Origin: Plumapathes pennacea
Lineage: Eukaryota > Cnidaria > Anthozoa > Antipatharia > Myriopathidae
Length of the DNA: 64,000 nt
Assembly: GCA_964036295.1 (NCBI GenBank)
Contig: OZ038465.1
Span: 10,113,667-10,177,666 of the forward strand
Direction: 5' to 3'
Under the pieces are notes generated by a model. That model had not been told where the DNA came from. It was given only the letters and a program-made list of their open reading frames with translations, and ran no database searches. Both the position numbers and the translations under genes were made by a program. Positions 9,560 through 20,600 of this stretch are shown here, piece after piece. The stretch's first letter is position 1. Every line of letters begins with the position of its first letter.

Positions 9560-12126
9560 TTATATGATTGGGCGACAGATATTGGACGAGCTGCTATGCG
9601 CAGAACTCAGACAAGAAATATTGTGCCCTCGATTCAACACTCGAACAGACTGATTATAAGTCAGTCAGTGACAGTGCCACGTTAAACTTCCATTTTCAAA
9701 CGGCATCCGTTTGTTATCCACGTCTTGGTCCTTTCACGAGATCTCGAAGGTAGGCATTTGCCATAGCAATCTTAGACTTCCGGCAGCGTACTACTCGGTC
9801 GCATGTGACCTTTATACAACACCTTACGTTGATTGGGGTTGTGCGGGCGGAGTAGTTCTTGTCACTAATTCTCTCACAAATAATTACCAGTATCACTGCT
9901 AGTTTCAAGTGTAGCGTGTCGGATCGAGACACAACTCGGTTTTTTAATCTGACAGCTGTATTCACGGAGTGCGTCAATTGGGCAAAATTAGTCGTTTTGC
10001 ATTTTCAAGTTTCGTACACTTGGACAGGGAAACATTTTATCGCGGTGATCAAACATTTGCCGTTACCTGTGAAATATGTTATAATAAGTCTGAAGCCAAG
10101 TACTGTCTAAATATACCGACAAAAACGCAAACCCCAGCGCGGAACGTGACATGCAATTACGTATCTCCATCAATAAATTACTAATACCATGACTGCATGC
10201 ACAGTTTTCGAGCTTTCTCCTGGCACACCCTTCGATTCAGTTCCACTCTGAGAGGGAAGGATAGAACGGGCGAACTTTATTAATCAACGGAATTTAAAAC
10301 AGAATTGTTTTCCAAGAAAACCGTGCTGTTAATATTTATATGAATGATATATATAAAATAATCATTAACTATGACTAGTGAAAACGTTATGTAAAATAGA
10401 TTGAACCCTACTTTGGAAATCAAGAGACTTTACTGAACAACTTATTGGACTGGAGTCTTTTGTCGCTTGGAAGAGAGTTCTCTACAGTCTCCATAGCAAT
10501 GATATGAAAAATCTTTTATCAAATATACTAGTTGTAGCTTTCGCTAAGTGCCAACGAAAGAAAAAGAACTCGATGACAGAAAATGTATGAAGTTCATGTA
10601 TAATCTATACAGGTCGCACACAACGTGGTTGGTAAACATTGAAATGGCCATGTCTACGAAATCAGATGAGAATAATCCCAAAGTCTCCAGGGAATCTACA
10701 CCTTACATTACATTTTTAACAGCTCAATCGAGAATTTTTCTGCCTGCTGCAATACTTCGCGTGGCATTATGCTGGCCGCCTCGCAAGCCGACCGTCTTCG
10801 CTCGGCTTGCTCGTTGGCAATAATGACATTTGAGTCCCTCAGGTTTTAGGCTGTGTTTTCTCACACCAGCTTGAATCTGTCAGAAAGATAAAGAAGTTTT
10901 CTTTAGTTAATGTAGGCGTGTGTAAGTTGTCGGCAGTGTCCCACAGTGTTCCAATTTAGCTTTTCTAAGACTTCTTAGAGAGACAGACACAAATAGCATG
11001 TTATTGCAATATATAAAAACTGAAATCTTGCGACGGACAGGCAATTTAAGTCACTGGAGCTGCTCGTCTAATGCTCCTGTTTCTAAGAAATTCCGAAGCC
11101 TAAAAAGGCCAACATGAAGAAGTAAAAAATGCCTGACAGAAGTGGCTGATTTTAAAGCAAGTTCACAAATTTTCAGAATTTGGCAATCTGCATTGGTACC
11201 ATTAGTTCTCCATACTGGACTCACATATAGCTGACCATGCATTGAAAGGAGAAGTTTCCCCTGATCACTCTTACGGCTCATATGTGTTGATGCTCATAAG
11301 CACTTTATGTTTGATTACCTCTACTGAACAACTTCAATCCGGCCCTGCACTGTCAAAAAAGCTCACTTTCAAACTCCAGAACTGCTAAAAGACTCCTAAA
11401 GATGTGACCACTCACACGAAAGCTCTCAATGTAAACTTTCAACTCTTGAATCAAATGAAACCTAAAGATGTGATTACTCAAATGTAAGCTCTCAATGAGA
11501 ACGTTCTAACAATTGCTGTTGAGTGGAGTCACTCGATGGTTTAATTTTCTTGTGCATGTTAATTTGGGCGATAAAACATGTCAATAAAAAGGCTGATTGA
11601 AACACCTGCTACCGTTGGATAAATCAATAGGAATGACACGCACCATTCTTCTCTCTCTGAATGTAAAATAAGCTAAAGCTATAGGTACTTTACACCATAA
11701 AAACTGTGAAAGGCGAGACGATGGAAAATGCTTGGATTCTTTTTGACCATTGGAAATTGTGGTTCCTTTGGTAGGAACAATTTGGTGTAAATTAGAGTCC
11801 GTTCGCACCAGACTAAATAGTAAATTATAAATAAGCACGCATGGCAAGACGACGGCTTCTTTGAAGTGGCAGAGACTTACAGAGACACGTAGTAAAAAGT
11901 TAGAATTTCACACAAGTGCGGATGGGCTTTAGAAGTGAATCCGTAGAACCGTGAGAATTGACATAAAATTGCCGCAAGCCTGTGCAATCGTAACATTGCC
12001 CCGAGCTACTGCGACAATTTTCGAAGACATGACAAAGACCTTGTTGTTAAAAACCGAGGAGTTCAGATTGGTATTTTAGTGATGTACTAATCATTGACGA
12101 GTGCGTCAGGTCCTCAGAAACTGTGT

Positions 12127-12230
12127 GGGGTTCTACCAAAGTAAATTTTTACCAAGTTCATTTCCGAGGGAAATCAGATTCTGCTCGAGACAGCGGGGAG
12201 TTCGAGATAACGGGGTTCTACTGTACCATA
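12127..12230. repeat. pogo/Tigger-like terminal fragment
   Basis: The sequence ends in ATAACGGGGTTCTACTGTA, which resembles the TACAGTAGAACCCCG terminus widespread in pogo/Tigger-class elements. The duplicate copy is at about 60903-61010. It is too short to assign firmly. Confidence 0.4.
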
Positions 12231-12969
12231 TAAAATATATGTCCGAGAAATTGGGAGAAAAAAACCAAAGTTGGTGAAAAATACGTGGACTGGCTACGCG
12301 CTGAAGTCGCACGCTGACGACAGCGCGAATAAACTGACAATACCACCTGCTGTGCATGTATTACGGATGTGAAATACATTTTGAATAAAGAAGTTCTTAT
12401 GAACGGTGGAGTTAAGGCCTCGTAGTGCAACTGGAACATCTAATTGGAAATAAATGTTTACATTTACTTGAAATTGTTAGTATGTTTTAGTTTTGGATGT
12501 ATTTTAAGCGATTTTTAGTAAACAAACGTAGCCCGAACGTCAATCGTGCGGTTTCACTTTATAGTTTACAAATCACCCGTAAGTCCTCCCTCTCTCTACA
12601 CCTAAGAACTTTATACGGAGACCGCGTTGACATATAATCGACTATTGCATCATTTAATGCCGAGAGAGAATTTGTCAAATAATTTAAATTCGAATACATG
12701 GGGTTCGGAATAAATTTTGTCTCAGAATACAAATATCCAACTGATCAATGTCGCGAAAAGTAGTGGCGCGGAGTCCTACGGAGTAGTAAGACACCCTTGG
12801 GCGTAGAAAAAGAATCGACAAAACACAAAGCTCTGTTTATCACTCTTTCCGTGTTCAATGTAGTAGGCCATTCTCTCCTTATCTAAATATCGCACACTCA
12901 TTAAAACGTTCTGTAAGTAATAATTACGAAGGTCAACACGATTCAAAAAGGGGGGGAGAGGAACGCTAG

Positions 12970-13050
12970 AAAAAAAAAAAAAAAAAAAAAAAAGATGCGC
13001 CATACGAGAAATCCAAAAGAAAAGTAGTCGATTTAAAAAAAAAAAAAAAA
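12970..13050. repeat. A-rich homopolymer tracts
   Basis: There are two poly-A runs (about 12970-12993 and 13036-13050). They are shorter or interrupted in copy B (about 61802-61816). Confidence 0.85.
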
Positions 13051-13670
13051 TTGAACTCAAGGTATAGCTATATTGTCATTATAAATTCGGTTGTTGTCCA
13101 AAATACATGCAAATTTGAAGTGTCATGTTTAACTTGAACAATATTAACTTCTGGTTTTGTTTCTGTCTTGTCACAAAACGGTAACGTTTACAGTAGAGGG
13201 CAGCTTGCATACTGTACTGGCGGAAATTTAGATTCTACAAGGAAAAACAGTTGAAGTAAATTGGTCAAGCGGTAAGATAACTTTATTGTAAAGATTCAGT
13301 GACGTGTTTCGTCTGAAAAGAGTTAGCATTCCCATCGGCTGTAAAGGTAACATTGATATTGTTAAAATCGTCTACTCGAATCTCAGTGAGAGGATTAATA
13401 TGCGAAGGAAAATATTACAACGGCAGCGTCCGCTTGAGTATCCTTCCCTACACCTTTTTTTTTTAAGGAAATACTATTTTAACACTATACTTGCCTTGTA
13501 CAGAGTAGAGTCTCTTTTGTCAATTTAACGATTTTATCATCTCCAGGAAACTCACAGAACATCAGTGTTACATAATAACTAAGTTTGAATTGTGCAATAA
13601 GGATGCATTTACAAGTTATTTTTATCTCACGACCGCTTATTAAGATCTAGCCATTTGCAAATATATAACA

Positions 13671-13810
13671 CAGTAACTAGAGATGCGAGAATCGCAGATT
13701 CCCCTTCGCCCTGGCATTGATATTTTACTGAAGTTATGACGCAAACGCTTCTTGGAAGTCAAGTGCTGTACGCAAAGAAAGGCGAAAAAATATCGCGTTG
13801 AAAAATAATC
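13671..13810. repeat. Dispersed repeat E, short fragment
   Basis: AACTAGAGATGCGAGAATCGCAG begins a segment related to 20413-20640, 38445-38700, 46000-46206 (reverse) and 62510-62640. It includes the AAGTCAAGTGCT and GTACGCAAAG blocks. Confidence 0.6.
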
Positions 13811-14178
13811 TTTATTATATACATACTGAGACATACTCACGAAAAAGCCATATCGTAAAATTTCGTACGCAAATGAGTTCTAGCCAATGAGAGGCCGCGA
13901 ACGACGCTTTTCACACGTGAAAAAAATCGTTCGTCCAATCACAAGCTGCGAACGACGATTTTTCACTACTGTTAAAGGGTTTCCCGGTCCCATGATAAAT
14001 GTCTCAGTATGTATATAATAAACAGAAAACATCATGGAAAGTGCTTTGTACAGTTTTTATTCACTCGTTGTTCCGTATCATAAAACTCACTCGCTCGCAA
14101 AGCCTCGCTCGTTCGTTTTATGATACTTCACAACTCGTGAATAAAAACCGTACGCGCGCACTTTCCATGAAGTAATCT
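13811..14178. mobile_element. Two adjacent hairpin elements present only in copy A
   Basis: TTATTATATACATACTGAGA (from about 13812) is complementary to 13999-14022, closing one hairpin. Next to it, CATGGAAAGTGC (about 14035) pairs with GCGCACTTTCCATG (about 14157-14170), with further pairing inside (TTTATTCACTCG / CGTGAATAAA and TATCATAAAAC / GTTTTATGATA). Copy B passes directly from AATAATCTTTAC to CAGACGCC at about 62640-62655, so these arrived in A after the duplication. Confidence 0.72.
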
Positions 14179-14560
14179 CTATTTACGAGACGCCATACGC
14201 CTTTCTCACGATGAGGACATTGTCGCGCCAAAATGATATAATCTGCATGTCTGCCCCCTACCACTTTTGAAACTAAAAGTTTGGTGTTATTGTATTGTAT
14301 CACCCACCAAACGACATGTATCAAATATTCTATCTAAGTTCACTCTCTAAATTCCAAACATTCCTCCTTCTATATTTTGTATGACGTACACTGAGTTTTG
14401 TACCCAAACAAAAGCAATTGCTGTTTCTCTGTCTTCATTATTTCATAAAATTCAACACATCTATCCATCCATCCATCCACTCACTGAAGGCTCTTTCATG
14501 TAGCCTTCAGTATGTCGAACGTGAGCTAACACTTGCAATTATAGTTACAGATCTCCAACC

Positions 14561-14672
14561 ATGATCAAAATCCAGGCGTTGATCCTGGCATGCATTATCA
14601 CTGCAGAGATTGCACAGGTCGCATCCTCGAACGTGACTTCCTCAGTGTCTATACTCATGGCAAACACTCAAG
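14561..14672 (+). CDS. Polycystin-like exon 1: start codon and signal peptide
   Basis: It begins MIKIQALILACIITAEIAQV, a short basic start followed by a hydrophobic core, then NVTSSVSILMANTQ with an N-glycosylation motif. The donor is GTGATT at 14673 (phase 1). A possible 3' splice site (TTACAG, ending at 14550) ten bases before the ATG suggests an upstream leader exon. A near copy is at 63010-63121. Confidence 0.72.
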
Positions 14673-17600
14673 GTGATTAAACTAATACCTTAGGGAATCC
14701 CATATTTTAAGGTGGTTATCAATAATTGAGATTATCATGGCTTTGACAGGCCTTCACTGATATTTTACAAACATTGTTTCGTGGTGAATGAGATAAAAAA
14801 AACCTTGCCTTTATGATAAAAACTTCTGCTAAAGTTATAAGCCGATAGTTATATAACTCGAGTTACACGGCAACTGTTCTACCACAATGCCACCACACCT
14901 TGTAATTCAATAATGGGCTGTGATACTGATTCAACAAAATGATTGTGACAACGTCTCAAAAACGGCAGTGTATGAATTTTCGATAAGACCTTCACTAATA
15001 TCTATAAATTATAACTACGTCACGATCTAACCCAGAACGGTTCCTGCTTTGATAATGCTGAGTAAAAAATAAAAAGTCACGTGACCATAGCTTGTCGAAC
15101 TGGCTTCACAGATAAGCTTGAACGACCGAGACGACGATAACTGACAAAGTGGAGCAACTAAAAAAAAAAGATTTTTTTAAGTGAATGCCGGTTAAAACCA
15201 CATATTAGACATGAAAAATGGTTACAGTTTTAGTGTGACTAACCAGGTACCAGGTACCAGGTTTGAGAGCTCAGCAATGGCCTTTTTGGCAAAACATTTT
15301 GAACTGAAACAACTGAAACTACCGAAACTACTGAACTCGAGTACATCTCGAAACCGTTTGAAAGAGCCTGACAAGAACACGAGGACGAGGACTTTCGATT
15401 GGTAGTACAAACAGAATTAGCACGTAACCTAATCAGGTTACACAAAGTGCATAATAGAGCCATTTTCGTATGAATGTCGAAAACCAAAGTAAAAAATACT
15501 TTCGAACAATCAGAACCATTGTAATTCGCATTTGGTTTTACTTAGAAGAAGAAACCAAGCAGTGTGAGGAAACGTCATCGCCACTGGCTTGCTTGGTTGA
15601 AGTATCGCGATTAGGTTTTGCTTTTGCTCCGGATTGGCCAAGAATGGAGCCAGAAAGCGCAGCAAACGCAAAAATCTATGCAAAATTAATACAAAGAGGT
15701 TATTACACGGGAAGGAGTGCAATACGGCGGAGTACTTTTACAAGTCGGTTTTATTTTTTCGAGCCTGCTTCAGGCAAGAAAAAATAAAACTGACGAGTAA
15801 AATTAACAAATTGACGTCAGTTTTTTATGTGTCTGTCCTCTTATTGATCATGAAACGCGTCATAACATTGTCAAAAAGTTGTGGATCCACGAGGCGCTTT
15901 GCCGAGTGGATCCGCAACTTTTCGACAATGTTATGTCGCGTTTCATGATCAATAAGAGGACAGAAACATAAAAAACTGACGTCAATTTGTTTTTTACAAT
16001 AACAAAATTCAAGCGACGACGCGGGGAAAACACGCAAGAAAACTGGATTTTGTTCGATTTGACCGAAATGTTGTCAACAACTTTTCCCGCTTTATAATTG
16101 GTCGAGGTTGAAATTCAAGACATTTCATTGGCCAAAAAGTGACAGTTTGACGTGAGCACTTCGCGCGTGCAAAATAAAATTTTGTCAAAGAAGTTGGAAA
16201 GAAATGAAACTAGACGTTTTTCTGCTGCGGTTTTCTCGACAATTTCAAGACAAAGCTCAAAGAATTGGCCTCTGAACACTTCTGGTTCTCTACTTCAAAT
16301 GCCGAATGTCGCTTTTGCAAGAACTGAGGTAAAATTGAAGCGAATTCATCTTCTTCGTCCAAATCACTGTCGTCAGCACTCGATTTTATGTGTCTGTCCT
16401 CTTATTGATAATGAAAATTAGCCAATCACAAAGCGAGAAACTGACGTGTTATTGTAAAATACAGTATTGCACGACTTTTCGTGTAATAAATTGTTTATTA
16501 TACGACAAACGAAGCAGGACAAACGTTCTCGCCGCGAGCAAAGTGGAACAAAAAATGACGCGTTCGTAAACTTTGCTTGCGAAAATTGATCACGCAAGCT
16601 AATAAACCAGTTGATCTGGTTCCTGATGAGTGCAATACGCTCCCATCTTTGCACTCGTTTTGGCCTTTATTTGCAATCGAAAATGTGAAGTCGCGCAATA
16701 ACATATGTTATATGGGTATGTTGATTACTCCATGGTCTGTTAGACATCAACAACCTACACTACGTCGTATCTTAACCATAAAGTATCTCTTAAATTCCAG
16801 GATAATAACCAAAAAGTACTTCTTAAAATCCAGGAATAATAACCATAAAGTACTTCTTAAATTATAGGAATAATAAACACAACATTAGCAACTTCTTATG
16901 CCACGTCAATTGCCATGGAAACATCCAGCCCTTCAGGTAAACAGTACTAACATCAAATTACATTCAATGATATCTTTACTGCGAGAAATATACAATTACC
17001 TCCTTCTTCCTCATCATGCATCACGATCACTGTTTTACAGAGTGTTGCGAGGACGAGTCATGATTATACAATCAGAGTTCGAACAAGTACGAGCGCCCGA
17101 ACTGCGACTTCCTGTTATTTGACTTTTCATCAAAGTTCTACCCACTAATAGAGCTAATAAATCTATCTTAGCAAGGGAACGAAAATCCTACCTCAGGTTA
17201 TACCATCGTAGTTGGACAGTGTGAACTTATTACTGATTAAAACCAATAACGTGTATTTACCATGCCTCTTAAATTAGGAATACAAAACGTAACAGTAGCA
17301 GCTCCTGTTGCCTCGTCAAATGGTGTAGTTGAACCTTCTACACCTTCAGGTAAACATTAAGCTCTGCAGCGTAACTTTTATTTCGCTTAGATAGTCAAAC
17401 TACATCATCTTGAATATCTATTACATTGCAGGTGAATACATAGCATAGGAACAAAAATCCTACCTCAGGTTACACCATCGTAGTTGGACAGTGTGAACTT
17501 ACTGATTAAAACCAATTGCATGTATTTACCATGCCTCTTAAATTCCAGGAATACAAAACGTAACAGTAGCAGCTCCTGTTGCCTCGTCAACTGCTGTGGT

Positions 17601-20600
17601 AGTTGAACGTTCTACACCTTCAGATAAACATTAAGCTCTGCAGCGTAGCTTTTATTGCGCTTTTCGTTGTTTGCATCAACGTGGTGCTTCTTCAAACGGT
17701 TCTGTTAAGTTAAGAAAACAATTTTGTGTAGTAGCCTCTTTTTTTCTTTTTTTTTGATAGGTTCCCTAGTATGTGTATAGCAGCTCCATTGTTTGTAGGG
17801 TTAAGATTTTTGTTTGGTTAGTTTCACGTGTTCTTTGCTGACCACCGGCGCAAGAGTTTAAAAGGTTAATACATCGTCCCCTTGGTAGTTCACTGACGTC
17901 CTCTCTGCTTGATTTAATACAGTGCCACAAGTGAGTCATTACCGCTACCACTATTCTCATCGTTAGAACCATAACACCATCACGGTTATACACATCCTTG
18001 TAACAATCGCAGATATCATTGCCAATATTATTACAACCAGTTGACGATCATTACCACAATCCGAATCTGCCGCAATACCACTACCTATTATTCTAAGCAT
18101 TTTCATCCACTCTTTCATCCGTTTTATCCACAGGTAACGTTTCTACCGTTTCCCCAACCGGTCAACCAGTGAATCCTACATCAAATCAATCAGTGAAGAC
18201 TCCCCTGGGCGCAGGTGCGTATATCTACATGTCTGATAGAGCCGGTTGTCGGATGGCTGTCAAAAACCAAAATCAAAGTAAGTACAACGCCAATCACAGA
18301 GGCTGTAAGAAACACTTTCAACCAATCAGAAGAAGCCAAAGTGATTCGCGTTTGGTTCTGTTTCGGAGAAAATAAAAATAAAAACAAAAACAAAAACAAA
18401 AACAAAAACAACCAGCACTGAGTGCTACGTCATCGCCACTCGCTTTGTGCGTGAGAACATTGCGATCAGGTTTTGCTTTTGCTCCAGATTGCCTAAGAAT
18501 GCTGCTAAACGTGTTTGGATCAATCCGAAGCGTAGCTAACGCAAAACCAAAGCAATTACACGCTTCTTTTTGACAGTCATTCGAAAACGGCTAATGTCGC
18601 AGTTCACAAAGAAGGACTGAACAACACCGTGAAATTGAGCAGTACATTCCTTAGTTTGCGGTCTTCTCATTTGTGTGTTAAAACTGTAAGGCATATAGTA
18701 TAGTTATCACTACCATGCTCGTTCTCGTAGACCACAACCATAATTAGCTATCACATTTATAAAAACAATCGTGTTCCTAAATCATAAAGAGTATTTTGTT
18801 TGGACGAACATCAGTTATATAAATTTAGTAATATTATATCATATTTCTTCGATTTTAGGTTTTGTTTTCACGTTTTTTTCTTTCTCTTTTCCTTTCACTT
18901 TTAAATAAAAGCAATAATATTTGCTCTCAATCTGCAGCTGTTGAAGTTCGGTTCAGATTGAAAGCAGTGAATTTTACTGTGGACATGGTGGATCACTCCT
19001 CAGTTAAATTCAATTCACTAAAAACACAGGTGGAGGGAGAGGTGAGACAATTAAGCAATCATACAAAATGTGAACATATAACTGTTTTCAATATGTATGT
19101 ATGTTTTGTTTAGTCCTTAGTCCTGTTTAGATTAGCCTGCATAGCATGTGTACACGTTCAAACAAATTCCCGCGAATATGTGCGGCTGGCAACCCAAAAG
19201 CTTTTCTGTAGTTCAACTTCTGGTTGTTGTTGTTGTTGTTGTTGTTGTTGTTCTTTTTTTTTTTTTTTTTTTTCTTTGCAAAATTCAAGGTGTGGCAACG
19301 AAACTCAAGCACAACTTGGATCAAACTTTAAAAGAGCGCGAGCGCCTGCCATAATTTGAACAGCACGCGTTCTGCATTTTTTTCCATTTATTGTTATTCC
19401 ATGGAATACATTAGACTAACATTTTCTCCTAACTATTAGTCTCTCTCAACTATTTGATTCCCGCACAAGGATGCCTCTCCGGAAGAAATGTTTATGATAA
19501 AAATATATTTTAAATGTGTTTATCTGCATTCCTTTTTGGCTTGGAAAACAACGTTTTTAACTGAACTGTCCGACAACACACTCAATTTCTGCTTTACAAA
19601 CAGCTGTGTATTTGCTGCCGGTATTATTCACAATTAAGCCATCATCTATAACTAACAAGATAACTTTCAATTAATATGCATTTTCTGTATTACAGTATAT
19701 GTATAAGATGCATTTTACACACACACTAGTCGCATATACATAATTACTCTATATTGCTACTAACAGTACAAGCACTGGCTTGCAGTTACTCAATGAATAT
19801 CCACCTATCACAGCGTAATAGTCCAGCGCATACATTTAATATACATTTTCCTGTTTCTGCTGAAACTAGTCGTGGATCATTGGCAACATGGCATACCCTC
19901 TTTGCACTTGACGCCTTGTTTTTATTGTCTTTTCCTCAGCTTATGAACAACCTTGACTTATATTCAGCACACGTAACAGAAATCAGGTATGATAAAATCA
20001 TTTTCGTTTACATATTCTGTTATAACCGTCATGATGGATGGCAACAAAATTTAGACAACATATATCCCATCCCATGCCTCGCTCCTGTGCATTGTAGAGC
20101 TGTAATATACCCGTTTTCATACGTGGAGATTTTTGAAATAGGTCAGCAACTGGGATCTTTAAGTGTGTGGCCTTTAGAAGAAAAAATCGGATAAGAATTA
20201 TATAAAGGTCCTTTATTCCTGGCTTACAGTTGCCTTTTCGATCGGTTTTACCACAGGCCAGGAAGCATCGAAGTGATCGCGATCTTGGATGTCAAAAGTA
20301 ACAATGTTAGTGTTGTTGAAGCAAGCCTCACGAACATGATTGACCAAGAACAAATTGGTTCGCTTCAAGTCCAACAAACCATTTTTTTTTGGACAGAGAT
20401 AGGTAGGTACTAGAAATACGATAATCGCAGATACCCCCTCGCTCTGCCAATGATGTAGGACTTTTACTTTGGTACTCCCAACAAGAGTAGCCTTTGTTTT
20501 ACCGAAATGTTGACTCAGTCTTTTCTTCGAAGTCAAGTGCTACACGCAAAGGAAGGAGAAAAAGAATGGTGTGTGTTATAAGAGTCGATTACGTGACGAA

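Larger units (their letters stand above)
8134..10452. repeat. Local tandem duplication inside copy A
   Basis: Unit 1 (8134-9122) and unit 2 (9184-10452) share the same block order and end at CTTATTGGACT; copy B has a single unit (57793 onward). Unit 1 lacks about 280 bp (the CCAAT palindrome and leader region) present in unit 2 at about 9505-9785. Unit 1 starts abruptly inside the terminal inverted repeat of a miniature element, which places the breakpoint there. Confidence 0.75.
1878..15235. repeat. Segmental duplication, copy A
   Basis: It is collinear and in the same orientation with 52897-63656. Homology starts at AATTAGTTACTG and ends at TTACAGTTTTTAGTG-like sequence. Copy A has extra material that copy B lacks: INTS1 exon 1, intron 1 and part of exon 2 (2304-3386), the Penelope fragment (5041-5998), a local tandem copy (8134-9122) and hairpin elements (13811-14178). 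Because A is continuous with intact INTS1 exons, A is the parent and B the derivative. Apart from the INTS1 exons and the exon at 14561-14672, I see no protein gene in it. Confidence 0.88.
14673..16867 (+). other. Intron 1 of the polycystin-like gene
   Basis: It contains the right edge of segmental duplication A (15235), a dispersed repeat at 15475-15680, a long palindrome at 15806-15990 and a 468-bp miniature element at 15992-16459. Near its end is a tandem array of three 3' splice sites (16800, 16833 and 16867). I see no other gene. Confidence 0.6.

Noticed and set aside
19754..20194. A 146-codon open frame
   Set aside because: Only 19940-19986 is supported as an exon by splice sites, phase and SEA fit; the rest is intron.
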